From contig NC_007925.1 in NCBI RefSeq assembly GCF_000013745.1, positions 5,146,001-5,210,000 of the forward strand: a stretch of 64,000 bases of DNA, written 5' to 3'. This DNA is from Rhodopseudomonas_A palustris_F (lineage in GTDB: Bacteria > Pseudomonadota > Alphaproteobacteria > Rhizobiales > Xanthobacteraceae). Below the pieces are notes generated by a model. The model was given only the letters and a program-made list of their open reading frames with translations. It ran no database searches and was not told where the DNA came from. This document shows, piece by piece, positions 1 to 8,498 of the stretch. The translations under genes were made by a program, and so were the position numbers. How positions within the stretch are numbered: position 1 is the first letter of the stretch; every line of letters starts with the position of its first letter.

Positions 1-495
1 CTGCCGCGCCGCGCCGCGCCGCGCCGCCTTGGCCCGCGGGCTCGACGCGGCGTCGCGGAACTGATGCCGGATCCGGTCGGCAAGCCGGTGGGTCGGGCGG
101 ATCTTGGCCTGCGCGGCGCTGCGGATCGTCGCCACCAGCAGCGGCCGCAGCCGGTCGAGTTCCAGCGAGAACGTGCCGCCGGGCTTGGCGATGACGTCGA
201 CCGCGCCGAGCGCCATCGCCGACAGCGTGGCGTCGGCGTTCTGCTCGGTGAGCGAGGAGATCATCACCACCGGGCGCGGCGCTTCGAGCATGATCCGACC
301 GAGGCAGGTCAGCCCGTCCATGCCGGGCATCTGCACGTCGAGCGTCACCACATGCGGATCGAAGGCGCGCACCATGTCGAGCGCCTCGAGGCCGGTGCGC
401 GCGGTGCGGATCTCGAAATCGCCTTCCTCCAGGAAGACGCCTTCGAGCAGTTTGCGCACCAAAGCGGAATCGTCGGCGATCAGCAGCCTGATCAC
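1..495 (-). CDS. cheB: CheB-type chemotaxis response regulator, N-terminal receiver part (cut by window edge)
   Basis: Encodes the first 165 codons of a response regulator; the rest lies beyond the left edge. The visible part is a complete receiver domain: the acidic pair is D8-D9, the phosphoacceptor is D53 in the stretch TLDVQMPGMDG, followed by the conserved SSLTEQ (Thr/Ser switch) and the KPGG lysine region. The AKPGGTFSLEL-type end of the receiver followed by a basic Ala/Arg linker is typical of the methylesterase CheB, which removes methyl groups from chemoreceptors; the catalytic domain itself is not visible, so the CheB call is partly from context. It starts with GTG, whose last bases overlap the stop codon of the upstream CheW gene (GTGA, 4-nt overlap), which implies translational coupling. 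The linker is a GCGCC-repeat low-complexity stretch at the very edge. Confidence 0.85.
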   Translation of the reverse strand, partial: MIRLLIADDSALVRKLLEGVFLEEGDFEIRTARTGLEALDMVRAFDPHVVTLDVQMPGMDGLTCLGRIMLEAPRPVVMISSLTEQNADATLSAMALGAVDVIAKPGGTFSLELDRLRPLLVATIRSAAQAKIRPTHRLADRIRHQFRDAASSPRAKAARRGAARQ

Positions 496-2087
496 GATGC
501 CGGCAACGCTGCGTCGGGCCTGCTGCGAGCGAATTTGGCCAGCACGTCGGCCTCGACCCGATCCAGCAATTGCGCGGGATCGATCAACAGGATGATGCGG
601 CCGTCCGCCTCGAGATTGGCGACGCGGTGGATCAGCCGGGCCTGGTCGGCGGAGACCTCCGGCGCGGCGCTGATGGCGTGCGCCGGCAGTCTGATGAGTT
701 CCGACACGCTGTCGACAAGGAAGCCGGTCTTGCCGCCGCCGCTGTCGAGCACCAAGACGCGCTGCGCGGTCTTGGCCTGGTTCGCCGCCAGTTCGAACCG
801 CCGCCGCAGATCGACGATCGGCATCACCCGGCCGCGCAGATTCATCACCCCGTCGATGAAGGCCGGCGCCTTCGGCAGCCGCGTCACCCGCTCGGGCGCC
901 CGCGCGACCTCGTCGATCGCCGCCACCGGCACGCCGTAATCCTGCTCGCCCAGCCTGAAGACAATGAACTGTTCGTCGGCCACCGCATCCCCGCCGGCTT
1001 GATGCCCCGCCACACTGCCCTGCTCCTGCTGTTGCGACAACACCCGACTGACCAGTTCGGAGCGGAACAGGCGGTCGGCGCTGAGCAGCCCGACCAGCCG
1101 CCGGCCATGGTCGAGCCGGCAGATCGCGGCGATCTCGGCGTCGCCCTCGCCGCGGGTCAACAGCGCCGGCGCCGGGTCGATCAGCGCCGGATCGACCCGC
1201 AGGATGTCGCGGGTGCGATCCACCACGACGCCGACCGCGCCCTGCCCGAGCGACAGCACGATCACCTTGGCGCGGCCGTCGCGAACGAGATCGTCGGGAA
1301 ATCCGAGCAATGTGCGCAGCGACACCAGAGGCAGCAGCCGGTCGCGCAGCGTCACCACGCCGAGCACCGCGGTTTCCGGGCGCGGCACTTCGGAGACATG
1401 CGGCGGCAGCGCGATGATTTCCAGCACCCGCTCGAGCGGCAGCGCGTATTCCTGCGCGCCGAGATCGAAGCTGAGCAGCGCCAGGCGGTGCTGAGCCGCT
1501 TCGTTGCGCCCCGCCGCGCCGGCGATCACCGCGACCCCGGCGGCCGCGCGCGGACCGGCGCTACTCAGCCGGGCGAACTGATCGCGCAACAGCCGATCGG
1601 GATGCACGACTTTGATGGTGTCGCGGCCTTCGCCGCCCTTGATCACGCCCTCCAGCAGCCCGGGATCGAGCTGCCCGGCGCCGGCATCGTCCTGCGCGAT
1701 CGCGTCGTCGGCCACCCGCAGCAGCCGATCGATGCGGTCGACCAACAACCCGAACGGCGCGGCGCGATCGATCACGATGACGCGCGCGGTGTCGCCGGCG
1801 GATGCGTCCGGCCAGCCGAGCAACCGGCGCAACGACAGCACCGGCAGCACCGTGCCGCGCAGATTGGCGAGGCCGAGCAGGCTCGGCGGCGCCATCGGCA
1901 TCTTTGCCAGCTTCGGCGGGCGGATAATCTCGGCGACCTGCTCGAGCCGCAGCCCGAGCCGTTCCGCGGCGACGCCGAACACCACCACATGCGACGCGCT
2001 CGGCGCTCGCGCGGCATCGCCGGCCGGAGCGGCCGCCGGCGCGGCGCTGCTGCTGGTGGCGGCGGCGTGCTGCGCGCGCTTAGCCAT
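492..2087 (-). CDS. cheW: Chemotaxis coupling protein with three CheW domains
   Basis: Predicted cytoplasmic scaffold that links chemoreceptors to the CheA kinase. The 531-residue product has three successive CheW-like SH3 folds at about residues 32-172, 200-346 and 372-512. The receptor/kinase-binding loop is NLRG at 75-78 and 416-419 in domains 1 and 3, but TLRD at 246-249 in domain 2, so all three keep the Arg. A Ser/Ala-rich N-terminal 30 residues precedes them. The ATG at 2087 is chosen because it lies just inside the 3' end of the receptor gene (8-nt overlap) and is followed directly by the first CheW domain; upstream reading in this frame is only the shadow of the receptor gene. Ordinary CheW is about 160 residues with one domain, so this is a natural triple fusion. 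Gene order receptor-cheW-cheB suggests one operon. Confidence 0.9.
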   Translation of the reverse strand: MAKRAQHAAATSSSAAPAAAPAGDAARAPSASHVVVFGVAAERLGLRLEQVAEIIRPPKLAKMPMAPPSLLGLANLRGTVLPVLSLRRLLGWPDASAGDTARVIVIDRAAPFGLLVDRIDRLLRVADDAIAQDDAGAGQLDPGLLEGVIKGGEGRDTIKVVHPDRLLRDQFARLSSAGPRAAAGVAVIAGAAGRNEAAQHRLALLSFDLGAQEYALPLERVLEIIALPPHVSEVPRPETAVLGVVTLRDRLLPLVSLRTLLGFPDDLVRDGRAKVIVLSLGQGAVGVVVDRTRDILRVDPALIDPAPALLTRGEGDAEIAAICRLDHGRRLVGLLSADRLFRSELVSRVLSQQQEQGSVAGHQAGGDAVADEQFIVFRLGEQDYGVPVAAIDEVARAPERVTRLPKAPAFIDGVMNLRGRVMPIVDLRRRFELAANQAKTAQRVLVLDSGGGKTGFLVDSVSELIRLPAHAISAAPEVSADQARLIHRVANLEADGRIILLIDPAQLLDRVEADVLAKFARSRPDAALPAS

Positions 2088-4176
2088 GCTGGCGCTGGAT
2101 GTCTTCGGCGAGCGAAGCGATTTCCTCGATCGCCGCCGCCAGATCCTCGGCGCCGCGGGCCTGTTGCTTGGCGGCCGACGCCGCCTGCGCCGCGGCGCTG
2201 CCCGCCTGTTCGGCGACGCTGGCGACCTGCTGGGCGCCGCGCGAAGCCTCCTGCATCGACGACAGGATGGCCTCGGCATTGGCGACGATCTGCCGCGTGC
2301 TGGCGGCGACCTCGGTCATGTCGGTCTCCACCACGCCGATGCCGGCCAGCACCGCGGCGGTCTTCTGGTTTTCCGCTTCGGCGGCGGCGACGATCTGCTC
2401 CAGTTCGGCCCGCACCGCCTTGATCTGATCCTGGATCGCCTGCACCGTATCCTTGATGCGGCCGGCATTGTCGCCGGAATCCCGCGCCAGGTTGCGGATG
2501 TCCTGCGATACCACGGCGAAGCCGCGGCCGAATTCGCCGGCGCGCGCTGCTTCGATCGAACCGTTGACCGCCAGCATGTTGGTCTGGATCGACACCATGC
2601 CGATGCCGTCGACGATCTTGTCGACGCGGCGGCTCACGCTCTCCAGCCCGCCGATCATCTCGCGGCTCTTGCGGGTGGTCTGCAGCGAGCGCGCCACCCC
2701 GTTCGACAGCTCGCCGATCGTGGTGCGGATTTCGCCCAGCATGTCGCGCATCCGCAGCGTGCGCTCCAGCGAGTTCGCGGCCTGGGCCTTGGCGGCCAGC
2801 GCCGTGGCCTCGATCTGGGTCATCGCCGCGCTCGCCTCTTGGGTCGCTGCGGCCTGCTGCTGGGCGCCGCGGCTGATCTCGTCGAGCGCAATCATGATCT
2901 GCGCCGCGGCGCCGGAGATTTCCTGCACCGCGGTAGACAGTTCTTCCGCCGAGGAGGCGAGTTCGGCCGCCTTGCCGGTGCCCGACAGCGCCTCGCTGGC
3001 AAGCGCCGCCACCGCCTGGGTGGCGACGTGGCTTTGCTCCAGCGCGGCGGTCTGCTGTTCGACGCTACGCAGCGCTTCGGCGGCGGCCGCCGCCTGTTCT
3101 TCGGCCGCGGAGGCGATGATCTCGGCGCCCTTCTGCGCCTCGCGCGACGAGGTCTCGGCCTGCGCCGCCGCGGCGGCGATCGACTGGCTGCTGTCGGCCA
3201 GCGTGCCGACCTCCTTGCGCAGGTCGCCGAGCGCCAGGATCACGGTCTGGCTGCGTTGCGCTTCGGCGGCGGCGCCGTCGGCGGCGCCCTTGATCATGCT
3301 GGCGATCAGCTTGACCTGCTCGTGGATCTGGCCGGCAAGCTCCTGCACGTCGAGCGCGCTCTTCTCCGAGGTTTCGGCCAGCGCCCGCACCTCGTCGGCG
3401 ACCACCGCGAAGCCGCGGCCATGGTCGCCGGCCCGCGCCGCCTCGATCGCGGCGTTGAGCGCCAATAGGTTGGTCTGGTCGGAGACGTGGCCGACGGTCT
3501 TGGTGACGTCGCCGATGCTGACCGCCTGCTCGCTGAGCTGCTCGATCACCGCCACCGAGCCGGCCTGCCGCTCGCCATTATGCTTGATATTGCCGGCCCA
3601 CAGCGCGATCTGGCTGGATGCATCGCTGAGCACGCTCTGCAGCCGCTCGGTGCCGCGGCGGGTGGTGTCGGCCCGCTCGCGGGCCTGCTGCAGCGCCGCG
3701 GTGGCGGAATTCGCTACCGCCAAGGTCTCCTGCGAGGCGCTGGCCGCCTCCTCGGCGCCGCTGGCGATCTGCTCCATGGCGCGGCGCAATTCCTCCGCCG
3801 CCGAGGTGGCCTCGACGATGCCCCCGGCGAGCTCCTCGCTGGCGGCCGCGATGCGCTCCTCGATCTTCTGCTTACGGCTGGCGGTGTCGGCGGGCGCCGG
3901 CTTGCGTCCACCCGGCCGCGCGGCGGGGGTCTTGGCAGAGACGACGTCGGCCACTTGCGACGCCGCGCCGCGCCGCGGCGCGCCCTTGGTGGCGAGATCG
4001 GCGGTTTTCATCAGCGATTTCGGCCCCGGCGACGGCACCGGCCGGGCGGACGGCTGCGTCGCAGGGTCACCGGCAGCGGCCAGGCTCCCCGCGCCGACCG
4101 GCGTCCTGGCCCGCCCCCGCCCCGTCACATCCCCGACATGACCCCGACGCTTGCTGCCATTGCCGTTCTTCCGCAT
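2080..4176 (-). CDS. Soluble methyl-accepting chemotaxis protein with two tandem signalling domains
   Basis: Cytoplasmic chemoreceptor-like protein of about 698 residues. No transmembrane segment or recognisable sensor domain is present: the first about 100 residues are basic and Pro/Ala-rich, the rest is long Ala/Glu/Gln-rich coiled coil. Two separate hairpin tips occur, around residues 233-270 (QTNLLALNAAIEAARAG, then GRGFAVVADEVRALAE) and 528-566 (QTNMLAVNGSIEAARAG, then GRGFAVVSQDIRNLA), each with its own descending and ascending arms. These are the CheA/CheW-binding tips; one per subunit is normal. The start is uncertain: ATG at 4176 is taken, but GTG 6 nt upstream or ATG at 4302 (adding 42 residues) are possible, and no clear Shine-Dalgarno decides it. 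The gene is co-directional with, and overlaps, the triple CheW gene. Family call is certain; signal sensed is unknown. Confidence 0.88.
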   Translation of the reverse strand: MRKNGNGSKRRGHVGDVTGRGRARTPVGAGSLAAAGDPATQPSARPVPSPGPKSLMKTADLATKGAPRRGAASQVADVVSAKTPAARPGGRKPAPADTASRKQKIEERIAAASEELAGGIVEATSAAEELRRAMEQIASGAEEAASASQETLAVANSATAALQQARERADTTRRGTERLQSVLSDASSQIALWAGNIKHNGERQAGSVAVIEQLSEQAVSIGDVTKTVGHVSDQTNLLALNAAIEAARAGDHGRGFAVVADEVRALAETSEKSALDVQELAGQIHEQVKLIASMIKGAADGAAAEAQRSQTVILALGDLRKEVGTLADSSQSIAAAAAQAETSSREAQKGAEIIASAAEEQAAAAAEALRSVEQQTAALEQSHVATQAVAALASEALSGTGKAAELASSAEELSTAVQEISGAAAQIMIALDEISRGAQQQAAATQEASAAMTQIEATALAAKAQAANSLERTLRMRDMLGEIRTTIGELSNGVARSLQTTRKSREMIGGLESVSRRVDKIVDGIGMVSIQTNMLAVNGSIEAARAGEFGRGFAVVSQDIRNLARDSGDNAGRIKDTVQAIQDQIKAVRAELEQIVAAAEAENQKTAAVLAGIGVVETDMTEVAASTRQIVANAEAILSSMQEASRGAQQVASVAEQAGSAAAQAASAAKQQARGAEDLAAAIEEIASLAEDIQRQHG

Positions 4177-4399
4177 CGACACGTACCCATCGAGTAAACC
4201 ACGGCCGAGGGCCGCGGTGGCCTTGCTGACAGGCCGAAACTTCGTCGGCAGAGAAGACACAATAAAGAATTGACGTGCAAGGGTGCGCGGACACAAAGAC
4301 ATGGACGACCGCAGTAATAATCGCTCTGATAGCGGTCGCGGCGCTGCCTCGGATGCGGGGCTCGGTCACTGCCGGGGCGCCGCCACGGCCAGATCAGAA
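4177..4399. promoter_or_regulatory. Divergent intergenic region between receptor and CheC-type gene
   Basis: Region between the divergently read receptor gene and the phosphatase gene. It must hold the promoters for both units. I see no clean sigma-70 or sigma-54 boxes; an AT-richer patch lies at about 4255-4275 (ACAATAAAGAATTG). If the receptor begins at the farther ATG (4302) the gap shrinks accordingly. Confidence 0.35.
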
Positions 4400-4455
4400 A
4401 GACCACGACTCAGAAGACCACGACTCGGAAAGATCCACGACTCGGAAAGATCACG
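4400..4455 (+). repeat. Short tandem repeat AGA(T)CCACGACTCGGAA, 3.5 copies, just before a start codon
   Basis: Three consecutive units of 15, 16 and 17 nt (4400-4414, 4415-4430, 4431-4447) share AGA-CCACGACTC and are followed by a truncated fourth (AGATCACG, 4448-4455). The array ends 3 nt before the ATG at 4459, and the GGAAAG inside unit 3/4 (4444-4449) is the best Shine-Dalgarno candidate. The units differ in length by one base, so unit number changes would shift spacing but not a reading frame. Confidence 0.8.
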
Positions 4456-4458
4456 TCG

Positions 4459-5112
4459 ATGGCGAGCGACGACTTCAATCCGCTGACCGACCTCGAGCGC
4501 GATGCGCTCGCCGAACTGTCCAACATCGCCATGGCCCGCGCCGCCTCCAGTCTGCGGCAGATGGTGCAGCATCAGGTGCTGCTGTCGGTGCCGGCGGTGG
4601 AGGTGCTGACCCAGGCGGCCGCGGCCAAAATCGTCGCCATGCCGGAGCGCGCCAGCCTGGTCGCGGTGCGGCAGGATTTCAGCGGCGCGTTTTCCGGCCG
4701 TGCGCTGCTGATCTTTTCCGAGGCCAACAGCCTCGAACTGGTTCGCGCGGTGGTCGGACCGAAGATGACGCTGGAAGACATCGTCGATCTCGAGGACGAA
4801 GCGCTCGCCGAGACCGGCAACATCATCCTCAACAGTTGGGTGGCGACGATCGCCAACATATTGAAACGCGCGCTGCGGATGTCGCTGCCGGTGGTGGTGC
4901 GCGGCGACGGCCGACAGATGTTCGACAGTCCCGGCCGACCGGATAGCCTGATCCTGTTCCTCCACATCAATTTCGAGATCAGCCACAAGCCGATCAGCGG
5001 CTATGTCGCGCTGGTGATGGACATCCCGTCGTTCGGCGAGTTGCGCGTGCTGATCGGCGATTTCGTTAGCAACATCGCCCAGAGCGCCGGCGCCAATGAA
5101 CGACGTCGGTGA
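4459..5112 (+). CDS. cheC: CheC-class CheY-P phosphatase
   Basis: Cytoplasmic phosphatase acting on phosphorylated CheY-like regulators. The 217-residue product has two copies of the family active-site consensus [D/S]-x3-E-x2-N-x22-P: site 1 uses D15, E19, N22 and P45 and fits exactly; site 2 uses E118, N121 and P144 with Glu114 in place of Asp/Ser. Two sites point to the CheC/FliY class rather than CheX (one site). No FliN-like C-terminal domain is present, so it is not FliY, and no CheD gene is seen next to it. It is divergent from the receptor-cheW-cheB unit, placing it in the same signalling module. The start ATG follows the short tandem repeat that supplies its probable ribosome binding site. 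Confidence 0.85.
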   Translation: MASDDFNPLTDLERDALAELSNIAMARAASSLRQMVQHQVLLSVPAVEVLTQAAAAKIVAMPERASLVAVRQDFSGAFSGRALLIFSEANSLELVRAVVGPKMTLEDIVDLEDEALAETGNIILNSWVATIANILKRALRMSLPVVVRGDGRQMFDSPGRPDSLILFLHINFEISHKPISGYVALVMDIPSFGELRVLIGDFVSNIAQSAGANERRR

Positions 5113-5312
5113 GGTTAATTTTTTGTAACCCGCACTGTCACACACAGGTGATGGCGGCAGCGCTTCAATTGCAGTGCAACAACGGCTAGAACCGACCGTG
5201 TCATCCGTGGCGTGCACCGCGGGCTGGCTGTTGCCAAGACCATGGCAGGCGGCGATCCGTTGGCTGCTGCAATCGGCTGCTCTCGAATCGTTGCCGGAGG
5301 AAACCCTATTCC

Positions 5313-8300
5313 ATGATCGCGTTGGTTCGCATTGCGTTGAGCCGACCGTACACGTTCGTGGTGCTGGCCCTGCTGCTGTTGATCGTCGGGCCGCTCGCCG
5401 CGCTGCGAACTCCGACCGACATCTTCCCGGAAATCCGCATTCCGGTGATCGGGGTGATCTGGCAATATACTGGCCTGCCGGCGGACCAGATGTCCGGCCG
5501 CATCACCACGCCGTTCCAGCGCGCGCTGACCACCACGGTCAACGACATCGAGCACATCGCGGCGAATTCCTATGCTGGCTTCGGCATCGTCAAGATCTTC
5601 TTCCAGCCCAATGTCGACATCCGCACTGCCAACGCCCAGGTCACAGCGATCTCGCAGACCCTGTTGAAGCAGATGCCGGCAGGCGCCACGCCGCCGTTGA
5701 TCCTGAACTACTCGGCCTCCACCGTGCCGATCATCCAGCTGGCGCTGTCCGGCGACGGGCTGACCGAGCAGAACCTCGCCGACATCGGCATCAACCAGTT
5801 GCGCACCCCGCTGGTGACGGTGCCGGGCGCGGCGATCCCCTATCCGTTCGGCGGCAAGCAGCGCCAGGTGCAGATCGACCTCAACTCGCAGGCTTTGCAG
5901 GCCCGCGGTCTGTCCGGGCAGGACGTCGCCAACGCGCTGGCGGCGCAGAACCTGATCACCCCGGTCGGCACCCAGAAAATCGGCGGCTTCGAATACACCA
6001 TCAACCTCAACAACTCGCCGTTGAAGATGGAAGAGCTCGGCGACCTGCCGATCAAGACCGTGAACGGCGCGATGGTCTATGTCCGCGACGTCGCCCAGGT
6101 CCGCGATGGCAACCCGCCGCAGACCAACATCGTCCATGTCGACGGCAACCGCTCGGTGCTGATGATGGTGCTGAAGGCCGGCGCGGTGTCGACGCTGGAT
6201 ATCATCTCCGGCATCAAGCAGAAGGTGATCGACGTCAAGGCGTCGCTGCCCGACGCCTTGAAGATCAACTTCATCGGCGACCAGTCGGTGTTCGTGCGCG
6301 GCGCCATCACCGGCGTCGCCTATGAGGGCATCATCGCAGCATTGCTGACCAGCGTGATGATCCTGTTGTTCCTCGGCAGCTGGCGTTCCACCGTGATCAT
6401 CGCGGTGTCGATCCCGCTGTCGGTGCTCGGCGCCATCGTGATGCTGTCGCTGATCGGCGAAACCCTGAACATCATGACGCTGGGCGGCTTGGCGCTCGCG
6501 GTCGGCATCCTGGTCGACGACGCCACCGTGACGATCGAGAACATCAACTGGCATCTGGAGCAGGGCAAGGACGTCGAGACCGCGATCATGGACGGCGCCA
6601 ACCAGATCGTGACGCCGGCCTTCGTGTCGCTGCTGTGCATCTGCATCGTGTTCGTGCCGATGTTCTTCCTGCAGGGCATCGCCCGCTTCCTGTTCGTGCC
6701 GATGGCCGAGGCGGTGATGTTCGCGATGGCCTGGTCGTTCCTGTTGTCGCGCACGCTGGTGCCGACGATGGCGAAATATCTGCTGCATCCGCACGAAGAG
6801 CATTCGCCGGCCGGCAAGCGCCGCTCGCGCAATCCTTTGGTCGCGTTCCAGCACGGCTTCGAGGCGGTGTTCGCGCGGATCCGCTGGGGCTACAGCGAAT
6901 TGCTGACGCTGGCGATGGCGCGGCGGCCAGTGTTTGTGATCGGCTTCCTCTGCTTCGTCGGGATTTCCTTCGCGCTGGTGCCGTATCTCGGCCGCAACTT
7001 CTTCCCGGCGGTCGACGCCGGCCAGATCCTGCTGCACGCCCGCACCCAGGTCGGCACCAGGATCGAGGAGAGCGCCAATCAGTTCGCCGAGGTGCAGAAG
7101 GCGATCCGCAAGATCATCCCGCCGCAAGAAATCGAGACCGTGGCCGACAATATCGGCATGCCGATCTCCGGCATCAATCTGACCTACAACAACACCGGGG
7201 TGATCGGCACCCAGGACGCCGACATCCAGATCAAGCTGAAGGAAGGCCACCGGCCAACCGAACACTACGTGCAGGCGCTGCGCGAGCAGTTGCCGCGGCT
7301 GTTTCCCGGCGTCAGCTTCGCGTTTCTGCCGGCCGACATCGTCAGCCAGATCCTGAATTTCGGCGCGCCGGCGCCGATCGACCTGCAGATCCGCGGCGCC
7401 AATCTGGCGGAGAACTTCACCTACGCCAACCGGCTGCTCGCCAAGGTCCGCCGCATCCCCGGCGTCGCCGATGCGCGGATCCAGCAATCGCCGAACAGCC
7501 CGGCCTTCAACATCGACGTCGACCGCACCCGCGCGCAATATGTCGGCGTCACCGCGCGCGACGTCACCAACAGCCTGGTGGTGAATCTGGCGGGATCCTC
7601 GCAGGTGGCGCCGACCTATTATCTCAACCCCGACAACGGCGTGTCGTATTCGGTCGTGATGCAGACGCCGCAATATCAGATGGATTCGCTGGGCGCGCTG
7701 CAGACCCTGCCGATCACCGCGGTGAATTCCACGTCGCAGGCGATCCTCGGCGGCATTGCCGACATCACCCGCGGCGCCGGCAACGCCGTGGTCTCGCAAT
7801 ACGACATCCAGTCGATGGTGCAGATTTTCGCCACGCCGCAAGGCCGCGACCTCGGCGCGGTGGCGGCCGACATCCGCAAACTGATCGACGAGACCGCCAA
7901 GGAGGTGCCGAAGGGCTCTTCGGTGGTGCTGCTCGGCCAGGTGCAGACCATGAACAGCGCCTTCGCCGGGCTGCTGTTCGGGCTACTCGCCGCGATCGTG
8001 CTGATCTATCTGTTGATCGTGGTCAACTTCCAGTCCTGGGCCGATCCGTTCGTGATCATCGCCGCCCTGCCGGCGGCGCTCGCCGGCATCGTCTGGATGC
8101 TGTTCACCACCAAGACCACCATGTCGGTGCCGGCGTTGACCGGCGCCATCATGTGCATGGGCGTCGCCACCGCCAACAGCGTGCTGGTGATCTCGTTCGC
8201 GCGCGAACGCTACGCCGTGCTCGGCGATCCGATCAAGGCGGCGCTGGAAGCCGGCTTCGTGCGCTTCCGCCCGGTGATCATGACCGCGCTGGCGATGATC

Positions 8301-8498
8301 ATCGGCATGGCGCCGATGGCGCTGGGTCTCGGCGAAGGCGGCGAGCAGAACGCGCCGCTCGGCCGCGCCGTGATCGGCGGACTGATCTTCGCCACCATCG
8401 CCACGCTGATGTTCGTCCCGGTGCTGTTCAGCATGGTCCACAACAAACAACCCGCCACCGCGCCGCAGTCCTCGCCGGAGATGTCGCATGTCCATTGA
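5313..8498 (+). CDS. RND-family efflux permease (AcrB-like fold)
   Basis: Inner-membrane proton-driven exporter subunit, 1061 residues, the usual length for the family. It has an N-terminal membrane helix, a large periplasmic loop, a cluster of helices with the proton-relay VGILVDDATVTIENI in TM4, a second large periplasmic loop and five further helices. In TM10 the position of the AcrB lysine (SAKN) is Ala954 (ATAN), so the canonical Lys of the relay is missing; the RFRP arginine of the next segment is kept. The ATG at 5313 is preceded by GGAGGAAA, at somewhat long spacing. Its stop lies 11 nt inside the adaptor gene, so the two are co-translated. Order permease-then-adaptor is the reverse of acrAB. 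No outer-membrane factor gene is adjacent. The substrate cannot be read from the sequence. Confidence 0.9.
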   Translation: MIALVRIALSRPYTFVVLALLLLIVGPLAALRTPTDIFPEIRIPVIGVIWQYTGLPADQMSGRITTPFQRALTTTVNDIEHIAANSYAGFGIVKIFFQPNVDIRTANAQVTAISQTLLKQMPAGATPPLILNYSASTVPIIQLALSGDGLTEQNLADIGINQLRTPLVTVPGAAIPYPFGGKQRQVQIDLNSQALQARGLSGQDVANALAAQNLITPVGTQKIGGFEYTINLNNSPLKMEELGDLPIKTVNGAMVYVRDVAQVRDGNPPQTNIVHVDGNRSVLMMVLKAGAVSTLDIISGIKQKVIDVKASLPDALKINFIGDQSVFVRGAITGVAYEGIIAALLTSVMILLFLGSWRSTVIIAVSIPLSVLGAIVMLSLIGETLNIMTLGGLALAVGILVDDATVTIENINWHLEQGKDVETAIMDGANQIVTPAFVSLLCICIVFVPMFFLQGIARFLFVPMAEAVMFAMAWSFLLSRTLVPTMAKYLLHPHEEHSPAGKRRSRNPLVAFQHGFEAVFARIRWGYSELLTLAMARRPVFVIGFLCFVGISFALVPYLGRNFFPAVDAGQILLHARTQVGTRIEESANQFAEVQKAIRKIIPPQEIETVADNIGMPISGINLTYNNTGVIGTQDADIQIKLKEGHRPTEHYVQALREQLPRLFPGVSFAFLPADIVSQILNFGAPAPIDLQIRGANLAENFTYANRLLAKVRRIPGVADARIQQSPNSPAFNIDVDRTRAQYVGVTARDVTNSLVVNLAGSSQVAPTYYLNPDNGVSYSVVMQTPQYQMDSLGALQTLPITAVNSTSQAILGGIADITRGAGNAVVSQYDIQSMVQIFATPQGRDLGAVAADIRKLIDETAKEVPKGSSVVLLGQVQTMNSAFAGLLFGLLAAIVLIYLLIVVNFQSWADPFVIIAALPAALAGIVWMLFTTKTTMSVPALTGAIMCMGVATANSVLVISFARERYAVLGDPIKAALEAGFVRFRPVIMTALAMIIGMAPMALGLGEGGEQNAPLGRAVIGGLIFATIATLMFVPVLFSMVHNKQPATAPQSSPEMSHVH

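Noticed and set aside
1..27. GCGCC pentanucleotide run as a regulatory or CRISPR-like repeat
   Set aside because: It codes for the Ala/Arg linker of CheB and is simple GC-rich low complexity.
570..3468. Two open frames of over 600 codons on the plus strand across the cheW and receptor genes
   Set aside because: Low-complexity Arg/Gly/Ala products antisense to clearly coded CheW and MCP domains.
5115..7841. 908-codon open frame antisense to the RND permease
   Set aside because: Composition is Arg/His/Asp/Gln-rich with no domain; the opposite strand encodes a full-length RND permease. A by-product of GC-rich codon use.
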